The notes under the pieces: model-generated | Told to the model about the DNA's origin: nothing | Databases searched by the model: none | What the model saw: only the letters and a program-made list of their open reading frames with translations | In this document: piece after piece, positions 52,401 through 62,483 of the stretch | Layout: every line of letters begins with the position of its first letter | Numbering within the stretch: the stretch's first letter is position 1 | NCBI RefSeq assembly: GCF_964204645.1 | Contig: NC_134029.1 | Span: 19,982,450-20,046,449, forward strand | Direction of reading: 5' to 3' | Length of the DNA: 64,000 bases | Source: Tubulanus polymorphus | Taxonomy: Eukaryota > Nemertea > Palaeonemertea > Tubulaniformes > Tubulanidae | Program-made: the position numbers and the translations under genes

Positions 52401-55400
52401 TTATGCGGGCTCATAGGCGTGCCCTGGAATTTTCATAGGGAGTTCGAATTAGCATCAATCCAGTATCTATGCACAATGTCGGGGGTTAGGTGGGCCTCCC
52501 CCAAAAAACTTTTTGAAAATTGGAGGCTTTAGAGACGTTTTCCGGGCTCTAAATGAATCATTAAGAGGTGAAAGACTAATCAAATTCGACAGAAAAATCT
52601 TGAACACTGATTACATAGTGACTTGAGAAGTTAGCTATCTCGAAAAGGGGGTCCGCTACCCCCGCACCCCCTTAGGGACGCCTATGGGGCTAGGCTTCTT
52701 CTAAGCCTTTGCCATAGATGGAACGACCACCGACCGAGACACCTTCACCAGCAATGTTAAGCCTATAGCATTCAACGGACCGGCCAACTGATCAGAAAAG
52801 TTGCTAGTGAGGCTAGTACCCTGCTCACATCAAAAATCTGATGAAAACTGGTCGGTTGTGGCAACTTTTTACAACTCTAGACAAAATAGTGCCATGTTTG
52901 GCCATCAGTCCGATTGCCAATGATGCAAGCGACATCCACAGCACGTCCATCAGGCGCAATTGGAATGTGTTATCTAAGTATATTTGTATTTTAGCTTTGT
53001 CACTAGACTGTCAGTTGCGTGTTGTGTTTTTGCGGCACGCAGATATCACAGGATCGATCGGTGGCTAAGAAGTAGAACATAAGCAACTGGTCTGAACTGG
53101 TTATGGGTCGTTTCTCATCAGTGACAAGGTCGCGCGCATTGTCGGATTCTAGCAACTAATTGTACGCAGGAAGTTCGTCTCACGCGCTGAAAACTGCCGC
53201 GCAATTAGTCGTCAATTTTGTGGATACATGTGAACAATGTAAACGAAAAACCAATCAGCGAATACTGATAATATCTAAACAACTGCTGGTGTATTATACG
53301 TTATGTTCCGGGTGGAATACTTATTCCACCGATCTTTTGAAAAAGGTTTACATCGGAACTTGTTACAACGATTCATCAGATATAACAAATATAGAATATC
53401 GTACCGAGTAAGAAAACCAGATCAATTTCTTACTGGATACCACAAACTATCGGTTAAAACGAACAATATCCTGGTCACGCTGTAACGAGGTTACACTGTA
53501 TCTGGAAAGAGTCTCAACCATTTACACAAAAAAAACCTATGGTTCAAACCCGAAAAACTAAAGCGGGTACGCAACTTCAATATTCGATATTTTTCCATCC
53601 AAATGAAATTCAGCGTTCTGCCAACAAATTCAGCGGAAAACAATCTGATATTATCTTCTAGTTCTCTCCCCCTCGGGTTTTTCGTTTCCTTTCGGCGACA
53701 TTTTTTTTTTCGAAAGCGATGACATTTCCGCGATTAGTTCGTCCCAAACGTCACGGGGAATTCGAAGCGATCGATGAACACTCTATTTACAACGGATTAA
53801 TTCCGTCGACGACGCCACTCAGGCGGATTTATAGCCGCCGATAATTGTCACGCGTTAATCGCCGAAAAAAAAACACAAGATACAGTCACGGTTTTTCTTG
53901 TGAATAAACCATTGAAATACCGTCGTCTGCGCCTCATTAAGGACGCGATGAATTAAGAGAAGTGCTCGAGACGCCCTGCGGCGACCATTATGAACGGCCA
54001 CATTTCGCGAGGTATGTCGTGAAAAGCGATCGTCGATTTCCGGTGAAACGGCGTCAGCGGATCGGGCGTGAACCAAGGAGACTGTTTTAAAGCAATTTCA
54101 ATCGCCCTTTAATCGCGATGAAGTAAATTTGTAGATAATTTAGCAGAAGCTTTGGCGTAAATTGTCGCGATCGCACGGCCGCCTTTGGCCCGTGCCTAAT
54201 AAGGCCCTGAGTTACCGGTCACGCGGGTGCCAAATGGGCCCGTGCCCATCGGACTAGGCCCGTGTCAAGTTGTAGCACGGGTCTAATTATTACTTGTGAA
54301 TGCTAACTGGTTCCGGAAGTGGCTTCAGTCGAGCTTTGTCGGGCCAAATTTGACTCTGGGTCTGATTCTGGCGAAATTGTCTCCGTGTGATCGTGGTTAG
54401 TGGTTAACACCTCCTGATCCAAAAACAGCATAAGGCGTTACTTTATCAAGATTCTAACGATATCGCGTAGATCGTGTATCCCGATCTAAAAAAGCCGAAA
54501 GTACATCATCAGACTTCAGAAGCCGCGCGATTCTTATTCCTCTGACATCGATGCATAACATTATATGAAAAAAATCCTTCGCGCTCAGTTCCGTGGTTGT
54601 TTTCAGATAAAACAGAAGATTTTGTGCGGTTTGATTGTACCTCGATTTGACCTTGCGCTGATGATAACGCCGCCGCGAGACTCGTGGTTACGGAAATCAT
54701 TTTGATGGATATCCGTGGTCAGGTGATGTTTTGATGGATAATATCCGCTGAATGCTGTTATCACTTCTTGAGATACTGATAGCTGTGGCTGCGCTATTCA
54801 GAACCGTATTCAGAACATCATTTATGAAAAAAAGCAGCTGTATGGGCATTTCCTTTAGAAATATATTCAGGGCGAAATGAAGGGTATCTGCATATATGGC
54901 TGATATTGAACGCTGATAGATTTAGCACTTTACGGGCATATGGAGCACAGATAGGGCTCTTCTGAAAGATCGGAAAATCCTAAGGAACTTGTTTTTTTAT
55001 GAGAATTTTTTTAGATTTCTTAAGAGGTTGTAAAAATGGAAGTTCGATATGAGCAGTTTCAAATTCACGTTTTATTCTTTCCTCACAGTCAGTAGGCCCT
55101 GAGGACTATTGATATTGCCTTATTGACACCCAGACTGGAGGGTTGGTGCCACCTTGTTCCTGCCCCTTATTAATCTACAGTTTTGGACACGATTTCTCAT
55201 AACTTAGTGTGTGGATTATGGATGGTAGGATATTGGTCTTTTGGATAGTCTTTTGTTTTTGACTCATGTTGGCCACCACACCAGTATTTGTATGTGAAAT
55301 TCTGGCATTTTGGAGCTCGGTTTCATTCTACAATCTACATTTTTAACTGATATTTTTGTGAATCTTCGCATATTTCCCTCAGGGATGGAAGGGGGTGAAT

Positions 55401-56856
55401 AATATAGTTTTTGACTTACGTGCGCCATCCAAGATGGCCGCCCTAGGCATATTTGTGCGTTCAATAGGCATAGACCTAGCTCCCACTCTACAGTTTACTA
55501 TTCAGGCGCGTTGGAAGCAATTTTTGATTGCCGCGGCCAATTACCGATTTTTCCATAGGTTCTAATATTGCAGTGGCGAATTTACTTCAATTTCATCAAA
55601 AATATAGTATAGAAAGAAAAATAAAGGTCATTCAGTAAATTATTGCCGCTGCAGTCGCTACGCTTCCAACGCCACTGCTATTTTGGACGAACTTGCAGCA
55701 ATGTCTCTATCGCCACCTGGTGAACTCATTGATAACAACAGTCGATTGCCGACCCTTCATTTGAAGAGAGTTTATCGGCGTGGTTAATCATGTATACCCG
55801 TGGCTCCACCTGCGAACGGATTAAGGCAGGACGCGATGTAATCTAATCTATATGACTGTCAATGAGAATTACGCCTCGATTATTGACAGTAGAATTACAT
55901 GGGGCAGACGAACGCTATGATTATTAGATGACTATTATTCAGATGCAGCGGGGATCAATGCGTCTTACGTCGTACGGTATCTCTTTAATGGCTCGTCTCT
56001 TAAGATGTAAATCTAAGGCCTCGCGAGCAAATCGTTTCGCTTCACAGAATACGGCTTCGTTATAATAGCTATAAATAACAGAGCGTTTCTCTCTGAAGAA
56101 AACCTTCATGCCACTAATTAAGACCCGTTGAAACTCTCTTCTTCGTTTACTGGTTACTGCGCGAGTACGAGTATTTTTTTCGGTCAGATTTAATCCTGGG
56201 CAAACTTAAAGCGAATTCGACGAATTCGACGTAACGTAAACTTTGAAACTGGGGCTCTGATATAAAATTGGATGCTTGGGCTAAAAAAGGAATTGATACC
56301 TTGTTTCTCATTACTCCTGAGCTTAAAAGTTGACCCGGCCGGTAACCTATGTATCCTGTACATTCATTTTTTTAAAAATCATGATCGATTTTATCATAAC
56401 AGACCCAGCATCTACAGAAATGAGCTGAGTACAAATTTTATGGAGATTTAAAAAATGACCTGGTCGATTAAGAGAAACAAGGTATCAATCTTTAAGCCTT
56501 AATTTTGATTTTTCTAGAATTTGGTCCTTTCAGTGTAGGACCATAAGAGAAATCCGTAGCTGTCATCCTAACTACTGCAGCCATGTATGCTACGTGGTAT
56601 ATTTCGAAAAAAGAAATCGCTTCTATCCTTTCTAATAAAGTCTTGTTGTGCCATGAGCGACGTGCCTTAAGTGTTAATTACGTATAGCACTTTTTTTGCG
56701 CGAGTTACCCTTCGAGAGCTGCTACATTTACCCGAAGGCAATGCGCTGCCCAGTATCCGTACTTGACGCCCTTAATGCAATTATTGCGGGTTACTTTGCC
56801 AAGATTGAAAAGCTTACGCGAAATGTTGATCGTGTATATAGGCATATATATATATA

Positions 56857-56912
<56 letters not shown>

Positions 56913-59900
56913 TATATATAATGTATATGGACTGCTAAGCTTTCGTTAAGCGATATTGGCTTGTCCGAAATCGGCCTCGTCACGTTTCAGAGTGAATGAT
57001 TGAATTGCGAATCGTAGATGACGGTAAATTCGCGGACGTATAATTTATTAATCGATGACCCGTCGTCGTCGTTGATGATCCACGGCAGACTGTACTCGTA
57101 TTGCTCGTCGCCGTTAATCTTAAGCGGGAAATCAATTAAGCGCGTCCGACCCGGTGAGTTCTGCAATCTCGGTCTCATTAACTATTCATTATTCTATCCG
57201 TGCTTTGCCGGATTCCAGCAAACGCGCACGCGAAATACTGTAGCCGGGTTTATCTCGATCTAATTGTCGTCTGCAATCAGCTCGTAATCCTTTTTACTTT
57301 TAATTCGTCTCGTTTTATCTTGATCTAGCGCTTTTGGCAATTGCCTATAGCTCTTTCGTCGACTAGTTTTTTTAATCTTAAAATAGGGATTGATCCTGTT
57401 ATTTATTTGGTTGGTAATTTTCGTTTGACTTTTTTGATTGAGTGTCCCCTTACAGACCCACAACACCTGTTGGGAGCGAAACATGGGGTTTGATTTTGAA
57501 ATCGGAAATCAAAGTACAGATATAGTTGTGTGATCGGCAGTCGAATTTACAGAATTTTTTTAGTTTAAATCGAAGTACATAATTTGGAAATTCGGTTCCG
57601 GTTCATTCAAACAATCTTCCAACCAGTTTGAACCGGCAAGCGACTGATTGGGATCAAATTTTTCTTGGCTGCCTAATTTAATACATCGAAATTTTGGAAG
57701 TAACTATATTACAAGGTTGATGATCATTTTGTCCATTTTTACATTATTTTGGTCGTTTTCTACGTGTAGATAGTTTATTGTAGTTTTTTCTCGGGTAGAT
57801 GTTGATGTTTAGCCCACTCCACCGAAAGCCATTTGGGTTTATGCTGCAGCCCTTGGTCTTAGTGGCTATCAACTGATATAATCTTCCATGTAGAGCTTTC
57901 ATTTCTCTAATGACAATGTGAAATGGAATGGTGTATCGTATGACCAAATTAGATGGCAAACAAGATGGCCAACGGTGACTTTACTTAGCAGCTTACCAAG
58001 CGGGCTTAGATGCATTCGCGTTGGAATTGAAGGCATTAAAGTCTTTTTTTTTGTAGACTAGCTATCTCCCTGGTAAGCTTTCGACGCTTACTTTGATGGT
58101 CAAACAATGACTTGAACTTGAAGACCGACAAAAAGACTTAGAAGTTTACACTGGCTTTTCTTTTTATTACCATCATTTACTTCATGGACTTCAATGATTG
58201 AGTCATGTGGTAGGTTGAGGGGCTGGCGTCTTGAATGATAAGAAAAGCGCCAATTTTGCCTTATGCAAAAGTGCTTTAAAACTGCTTATTTATGATATCA
58301 TAAAAGTGATTTTCTGTTTCAGCCTTACTGCTATCAAGGCATTGAATTCAATTTTTCTGCCTTTCTGTCTTTCAGCTACTTAGCTTCGTTAATATCTAAA
58401 AACAGGTCAATCTTGATGAAACTTGAGAACAATGTTAGTATGGGGGTCTAGTCGTGTAGTGCTAAGAATGGGCCCAGTGCGCCACCTAGTGTTGGAACTA
58501 GGCGCTAAAACCCCTGTTTTTTAGCGACATAACCTCGAAGATGACTTCATAACTGAGGAACAGGGTCGAAATTCAAAATGAGATATGCAACATATCCAAA
58601 ATGCAACGGGAACTAACGTATGGTAATCTCGGAGTTTGAGTATGAGCCCGAGAACCGCTGTCGCCTGTTTCATCGATTGCTTTTCTCACAAAGAACTTCA
58701 AATTAACTTCTGATTAACCCTTTCAGTGCGTCTACACCGCAGTGAAGTGTATAAATCAGTGATGGATTTTGCTAGTACACCGCACTGCGGCGTATTGATG
58801 TAATTAGTAATTAGTAATTATCTCTATTGAAAAATGGCAGCAAGTGTCAAACATAGTGAAATACTAGTAACTAACGATACACCGCACTGCGGTGTAGACG
58901 CACTATAGTGGTATTCCCATTGTTCAACACACTAGGGTGGAATTTTTTTAGAATTTTCAAATTTTCTCCAGCACTATAGGGTATTAATTAGTCAGCACTG
59001 AAAGGGTTAAGGCCTTCATCGACTAAATCTTCCCCACTCTAACTAGCTGCAGATCTCTACTGTCATCAGTTCTATTACCGGTAGTAGCGTGACTACGTTT
59101 CTCGAAAACACGCTTTCGTTTTTTTTTTTTTCATATCACCATATTCAGATACGGTTCAGATCTTGGGGATGAAAACCGTGTTGTCTGATGCGTTATATTT
59201 TATCCAATAGAACCTGACGGGAATGATATTTCGCCGAGAAGCGTAGCGACGTTCCTCGATAAAATCTGGACGCGACACGAGTAATATCTTCTGCTCTCGG
59301 ACAGATCGTCGTCGTCGCAGTTTCTGATCGACCCGTCGCGAACGTTTTTAATAACGACAACCATCGATGACACGACTTCAAACGCCGTTCGGCGACGGTT
59401 TTTCGCTCGTCGGTACATAACGCGTTCGGCTCTTCAAAGATGCTCTCGTCGTTAAGCGTATCGGTTTATACGGTCGTTTCGCGCTCTCTAGCGATATTCG
59501 ACCTCGTATGCGCGCGCCACGCCGTATCCGTATACGGTTGTTGGCGACAACGCCCATTAATTGAAGGATAAACGCATCCGCGATATTTCCGCGCTGCTTT
59601 ATTTTTCGCGCTGCGAGCTCTTATTAATGGATCGCGTTGTTTCGCAATCAAGTTTTTCCACCTATTTTCACGTATTCGTTTTTTTTGTGGGGATCGGTTT
59701 GCAAGCGCCTGGCTCTACTAATTGCTCCCTTAGGGAACTAGGGATATTCTGCTTGATGCGGTTAAAGCAATGATAGACACACCTAACGTATGAATGATCA
59801 AACTGCAGTTGATTTATTCTGGTACTCAGGAAATATACCTTACATAATACAGTGGAAACTTGTGGGACCAGAAGATTATAACCAATATGAAATTAATGAA

Positions 59901-60703
59901 ATTTTCTCACTTTGGACGAAATAACATTATTAGTTATATCTGATGAATCGTCATATCCACTATAGTCTTATCATTTATATTGTGGACATTTCTATTGTTC
60001 CTTTAATCGTGTCATACCTTGATAGTGAGATGCATGTACCAGTAGATGATGGACTGACTAGTTGTATGGATGTCCATGCTTGTTGTCAATAAAATATTTG
60101 ACCATGTCTATAAGCTGATATACGAGTCTAGGGGAAGCTAAAAAGGGGAGGCACTGTATACAGCACAGTTTTGAAACGATAACAAAAAACTTCTTTTTTT
60201 TGCAATATTCAAATTTTCATTTGGATGAACGTCCCTGAACAAGACATACTGTTGTCCATGTTCGATGTTAGATGTTATTCCGGTAGAACAAAATTTCATT
60301 ATACTACTTGACTATTAGGGAATATTTACAGTGATGACGTGACTATTTACATTCTAGCATTGTTTTTGAGCACACCCAGTTCGTGACAGTTGTTCATGAT
60401 TTTCCTATTGATTTATTTTGCTTTCAATTACCACCTGCCATTGTCGGTTATTCAATTCATGGATTTTATATCTATATATGAAGACCTAGAAAGGGGGGGC
60501 GACTGTTTTATGTGGTTGTTTACATCGAAATGAGTATGAAGATGCAACAGAAACAAAAAAACCGCAAAAAGGTTTTTCGACTGATTATTCAGCTTATTGA
60601 CCGATAAAAATGACGTATATGCCATGCCAGTGTATATAGCTCACTAATTGCTTATCACTGCCTGTGTCAGTCTACTTTATAACGGCCACGGGTGTTTTAC
60701 TAC

Positions 60704-60781
<78 letters not shown>

Positions 60782-61031
60782 ATTATTATTTTCTGTAAAT
60801 TCATCTTGTATTCATTATTTTTCTTATTCATATATTTTCCAGAACATTGTAAGAAACCGCTCGACGACTACGTGGCGAACAACTTCGACAACGTGAAAGT
60901 CGTGCGCGCGCAGAAACGAGAAGGTCTAATCCGGACGCGTCTGCTCGGCGCGAAGGCCGCCACGGGGCAGGTCCTCATCTTCCTCGACTCGCACTGCGAA
61001 TGCAACGTCAACTGGTTGCCGCCGTTACTCG
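40453..61031 (+). CDS. GALNT10: Polypeptide N-acetylgalactosaminyltransferase, GALNT10-like (first five coding exons)
   Basis: In-frame exons: 40453-40689, 41179-41284, 46175-46319, 50530-50696, 60843-61031, giving 281 residues before the window runs out of exons (human GALNT10 is about 603). It is a type II Golgi protein: short basic N-terminus, membrane anchor about 11-26, stem, then the GT-A catalytic domain. Visible landmarks are [47 protein letters not shown] (178-193), LVDDFS (211-216) and [17 protein letters not shown], with the metal-binding D267-S-H269. The enzyme transfers GalNAc from UDP-GalNAc to Ser/Thr to start mucin-type O-glycans. The match around [17 protein letters not shown] and NVNWLPPLL points to the GALNT10 subfamily. 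A 5'UTR exon probably starts at 40408, after TTTTCAG. Introns are large and full of MITEs; the lectin domain lies to the right. Confidence 0.93.
41524..41560. repeat. Perfect 17-bp inverted repeat with 3-base spacer
   Basis: ATTGGCTCAAGCTCATT, then GTC, then the exact inverse AATGAGCTTGAGCCAAT. Pairing continues a few bases further out (GAATA..TATTC) with one mismatch. It lies in intron 2 of the GALNT10-like gene. Confidence 0.85.
41744..41938. mobile_element. MITE-like element with CTGCGTTCACACTAG ends
   Basis: ATCTGCGTTCACACTAGGA on the left is inverted at the right as CGTAGTGTGAACGCAGAT. Internally, TTTCAGTACGG-type words appear in both orientations. A second right end (CTAGTGTGAACACTG, about 42148-42162) suggests a larger composite up to about 42185. 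Confidence 0.7.
43278..43600 (-). mobile_element. tRNA-derived SINE
   Basis: On the minus strand the head reads like a tRNA: A box TGGCCGAGCGGTTAGAGC (plus 43571-43588), then B box GGGTTCGAACCCC (about 43533-43546). The body follows, with TGCCTCTCTCCACCCAGGAG and GGGTACCTGG. The tail has AAAGCGCTCTGAGCAGC, TAGCGCTATATAGG and an ATT-rich 3' end. This GCGCT..AGCGCTATATA tail is common in SINEs of marine invertebrates. The tRNA part lacks a clean acceptor stem, so it is not a functional tRNA gene. Confidence 0.85.
44040..44395 (+). repeat. Interspersed repeat ('CGCCACCTAGTG' family), copy 1
   Basis: Shares, along about 300 bp, GCTACTTAGCTT, GGTCGATCTTGGTGAAACTT, GGAACAATGTTAGCA, AGTGCGCCACCTAGTG and CATGACCTTGAAGATGACCT with 58357-58665. 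No terminal inverted repeat was found. A fragment is also embedded at about 48284-48335. Confidence 0.75.
44708..45027 (+). mobile_element. GGCCC-rich MITE, copy E
   Basis: Begins TATAGCCGCGATCACACAG and ends CTCGTGTGACCACGGCTTA. Shares TTATCAGAGAGCGTTCACAC, AACAAAGTGAGTCACTTCCG, AATTCAAACGCAATAATTTG and GGCCTGGTCCGACC with copies B and C. 320 bp. Confidence 0.9.
45488..46063. mobile_element. Second TTAA-flanked (piggyBac-like) element, with nested foldback
   Basis: The body is 45492-46059 with TTAA at both borders. Ends are CCCGTTTAGCACTCA and TGAGTGCTAATGGG. It carries an insertion of the GGGTCCAGTTCC foldback at 45507-45603 directly after its left end. The terminal CCCnTTnAG pattern resembles the CCCTTTCAGTGC family, but the interior differs. 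No transposase. Confidence 0.8.
45507..45603. mobile_element. GGGTCCAGTTCC foldback MITE, copy 1
   Basis: About 97 bp, almost wholly palindromic: GGGTCCAGTTCCACAGTTCT is inverted at the right (ATGACTGTGGAACTGGGTCC), with internal GAGTTAA / TTAACTC repeats. Homologous to 50016-50122. Confidence 0.85.
46367..46760. repeat. GGGTCC-ended repeat family, copy 1
   Basis: Starts GCAGGGCCCCAAATACG. Shares CTCCTTCAATTTTGA, the GATTTACTCAGATAAACAGT type block, CCGATTTAGGAGGAGTCTAC and TGATTGGGAT with 47277-47490 and 48760-49386. Non-coding, probably a DNA-transposon remnant. Confidence 0.65.
47277..47490. repeat. GGGTCC-ended repeat family, copy 2 (internally deleted)
   Basis: Starts AGCAGGGTCCCTACGATTCC and contains TTTACCGAGATAAACAGTAC and AATTTAGGAGGAGTCTAC, then GTGATTGG. 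Shorter than the other copies. Confidence 0.65.
48054..48381. mobile_element. piggyBac-like MITE, copy 3, with internal fragment insertion
   Basis: The right end GACGCACTGAAATGAA is followed by TTAA at 48378-48381; the left end TGTCAGTGCTGCTGGGG is decayed. The ATTTATACACCGCA word occurs twice because a fragment resembling the 'CGCCACCTAGTG' repeat (AACTAGGCGCCAAAAC..GACATGAC) is embedded at about 48284-48335. Confidence 0.7.
48760..49386. repeat. GGGTCC-ended repeat family, copy 3, split by a piggyBac-like MITE
   Basis: The left part (CTCCTTCAAAACGGAAACTG, AAGATGCTGAAATATC) is interrupted at 48864-49089 by a TTAA element, then resumes with CAATCCTTCAATTTTGAGAA and continues to TGTAAGAACCCTATA. 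The boundaries are approximate. Confidence 0.7.
48864..49089. mobile_element. piggyBac-like MITE, copy 4 (nested, deleted)
   Basis: TTAA at 48864-48867, then CCCTTTCAGTGCTGAC; the right end GACGCACTGAAAGGG is followed by TTTAA (one extra T). About 217 bp, shorter than the 289-bp copy at 58718, with two ACACCGCACTG-type palindromic words left. Confidence 0.85.
50016..50122. mobile_element. GGGTCCAGTTCC foldback MITE, copy 2
   Basis: GGGTCCAGTTCCGAAGTTCC at the left and AATGTGGAACTGGGCCC at the right, with internal GAGTTAACTC and TTAACTCTAACTC. Same family as 45507-45603. Confidence 0.8.
50163..50427 (+). mobile_element. GGCCC-rich MITE, copy F
   Basis: Begins ATATAAGCTGCGATCACACG. Family landmarks GATTTGGCCCGGATCGG and CACCCGTGTGATGAACG are present; the right end ATGGGATGGCAGCC is decayed. 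It ends about 100 bp before exon 4 of the GALNT10-like gene. Confidence 0.75.
51090..51364 (+). mobile_element. GGCCC-rich MITE, copy G (left end lost)
   Basis: The right end GTGCGATCGTGGCTATAG is clear. ACTCACCCATTCACTTGATA, GAGTGGAGTCACTTTC and GGCCTGGTCCGACGTTTTAT are family landmarks. The left terminus is not recognisable. Confidence 0.75.
51936..52003. repeat. GA/GGGA-rich simple repeat
   Basis: An almost pure purine strand of GAGAGA, GGGA and GGAA units. A CCCTCCCTCC tract of opposite strand bias lies at 51486-51512. Confidence 0.9.
52409..52687. mobile_element. MITE-like element with CATAGGCGTGCCC ends
   Basis: CATAGGCGTGCCCTGGAATT on the left is inverted on the right as TTAGGGACGCCTATG. 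About 280 bp; interior has GGGCCTCCCCCAAAAAACTT. Non-coding. Confidence 0.65.
54163..54399 (-). mobile_element. GGCCC-rich MITE, copy H
   Basis: Inverted copy: the left end GTCGCGATCGCACGGCC and right end CTCCGTGTGATCGTGG are the family termini. GTGCCAAATGGGCCCGTGCC, GGTTCCGGAAGTGGCTTC and GGGCCAAATTTGACTC lie inside. Confidence 0.8.
55505..55675. mobile_element. Short inverted-repeat element (GTTGGAAGC..GCTTCCAACGCC), copy 2
   Basis: GGCGCGTTGGAAGCAATTTT at the left; CGCTTCCAACGCCACTG at the right. Homologous to 8255-8400 with fewer changes at the termini. About 170 bp. Confidence 0.7.
56276..56500. mobile_element. Inverted-repeat element (GGCTAAA..CCTTGTTTCTC ends), copy 2
   Basis: The left end GGGCTAAAAAAGGAATTGAT-ACCTTGTTTCTC is inverted at the right as GAGAAACAAGGTATCAATC-TTTAAGCC. 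About 225 bp with long, well-kept terminal repeats. Homologous to 14408-14762. Confidence 0.8.
56846..56920. repeat. (TA)n microsatellite
   Basis: A nearly uninterrupted TA dinucleotide run, with one TGCATA break near the left side. It generates long meaningless YIYI-type open frames on both strands. Confidence 0.95.
58357..58665 (+). repeat. Interspersed repeat ('CGCCACCTAGTG' family), copy 2
   Basis: Co-linear with 44040-44395: CAGCTACTTAGCTTCGTTAA, GGTCAATCTTGATGAAACTT, GCGCCACCTAGTG, ACTGAGGAACAGGGTCGAAA and CATATCCAAAATGCAACGGG. No terminal repeats were identified. Confidence 0.75.
58714..59010. mobile_element. piggyBac-like MITE, copy 5 (best preserved)
   Basis: The body is 58718-59006 (289 bp), with perfect TTAA at both borders. 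Ends are CCCTTTCAGTGCG and GCACTGAAAGGG. Three subterminal palindromic words (ACACCGCAGTG, ACACCGCACTGCGGCGTA, ACACCGCACTGCGGTGTA) stand on the left two-thirds. No coding capacity; presumably moved by a piggyBac-type transposase encoded elsewhere. Confidence 0.92.
60702..60778. repeat. (TA)n microsatellite just upstream of a GALNT10-like exon
   Basis: About 75 bp of pure TA repeats, followed by (TAT)n and a T-rich tract leading to the acceptor CAG/AG at 60839-60842. The exon at 60843 starts 65 bp after the repeat. Confidence 0.95.
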
Positions 61032-61449
61032 GTAAGAACGCTAGAAATTATTCTATCCTCTCCAGGGCGCGGGAATGCGGATATATCTTTTGCGACGTCG
61101 TCGAAGTCTGGCGATGAATTTCGAGCGTTTCAGCGCCGTCGTAAAATACCCATTATTTATGGATCAGAAACCAAAGCGAGGAGTTAACAACCGTCGAACG
61201 TTCGACGACGTTTTTTTGGCGAAAATGAACGTGATATGCAAATAACTCGCGTCTCCAGCGACCGCTGATATTCCCTCACTCGCCCTAAGCGTGCAGACAG
61301 TGCTTTCACTACCTTTCGTTATCACTGGTACCAGTAATCTCCACTTTATTCCCTAGAAAGATTTTTTTTCGAAGTTTGACAGTAATCTTCTTTGTGTAAC
61401 AAATGGCGAACTATGGTATCGAGTGATTTTGGAAAAGAAGAAGATATCA

Positions 61450-61852
61450 GGGGCCGGTTGCATATTCATGGTTTATACGTAAGACCAGTCTAAGTTGTAT
61501 AGCCAATCGAACAACTTGATACCAGTCTTAAGATTTAAGACCATTTTTGGACTAAATCACGACTGCCGATTGGGCCCAGGGGCGGGTTACATAGTCACGG
61601 CTTTAACTCGAGACCAGTCTCAGACCAACTTAGTTCTATAGCCGACTTTAAATCCTAAGACCTGTCTTAAGATTTAAGAGAACTTTTGGACTTGAGCCAA
61701 CCGGCCCCAGGGGGCTGGTTCCATAGTCAGGCTTAAGACCAAAAGTGGTCTTTAAACCTTAAGACTGGTCTTAAGTTGTTAGATTGGCTATAGAACTAAT
61801 TTTGTCTTAGACCGGTCTTAAGTCTAAGCTCTGTCAATGAAACCGGTCCCCT
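61450..61852. mobile_element. Three-unit array of a palindromic MITE (AAGACCAGTCTTAAG type)
   Basis: Three adjacent units of about 130 bp, each bounded by GGGCCGGTT / AACCGGCCC-like ends and made of short palindromes such as TTAAGACCAGTCTTAA and TATAGCCAATC / GATTGGCTATA. Unit borders fall near 61579 and 61712. The third unit is the best kept. Confidence 0.75.
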
Positions 61853-62483
61853 GTAGTTCTTCCCTGTGGTTCCTACCAGTTGTTAGCAGTTTTAAAAGCA
61901 AGTGCTGTCGATCCGGGCTTCATTTGTATAGAATCCGGCCTGTACCCGTTCTGCACTTTCGCCGTCTTAGCGCCTTTTCTTTGCGACGCAAATATCTCGC
62001 GTCGAGAGCCATGTGATCCCTGGTCGGAGAAGTTTCCGGCGCGTTAAGCCAGTTTGAAAAGGACGAAAATCCCGTCGCATACGCGGAGGATTAAGTAAAA
62101 CACACACGAGCGAAGGACGTGTTTTGTTCGAAGGATGATGGAAAAATTAGTTCAGAAGCGGCGCGCGACTAGCTCTGGGTGTGTATTCATAGGTGGTTCG
62201 TTGTTCTTTTGTTCGTAGATTAGGTCGACTTTCTCCCAAGGGGGAAAAAACGCAGAGTAACTAAGCGACACGCGAACCAGCGTGAAATAAGCTTTGAAAA
62301 AACGACATCAGCCTGAACGTTTTAGCATCAACGCGGTTTCCTGGAATTTGGCTTGTTGTTGCCAATTGGTCTGAGTGTTATTCGTCGATGAACACCGCCA
62401 TGCAAAAATTAGGCACGGACCCGGCCTGATGGTTTTGGTCGGGTTGAGTTCAAAGAATGGAAATAAGGAGCGCTATCACCAAT

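Larger units (their letters stand above)
50697..60842 (+). other. Intron 4 of the GALNT10-like gene
   Basis: A 10.1-kb intron. It holds GGCCC-rich MITEs (51090-51364, 54163-54399), TC- and GA-rich simple repeats (51486-51512, 51936-52003), inverted-repeat elements (52409-52687, 55505-55675, 56276-56500), the 58357-58665 repeat, a piggyBac-like MITE (58718-59006), AT microsatellites (56846-56920, 60702-60778) and CpG-rich unique patches (about 53690-54070, 57000-57260, 59200-59660). No exon was found inside. Confidence 0.65.

Noticed and set aside
56696-56983. Overlapping open frames on both strands near 56.8 kb
   Set aside because: Both are generated by the (TA)n tract and have no protein-like flanks.
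60692-60845. Long YIYIYI-type open frame running into the GALNT10-like exon
   Set aside because: It is translation of a (TA)n microsatellite and intron sequence; the true exon starts at 60843 after an AG acceptor.
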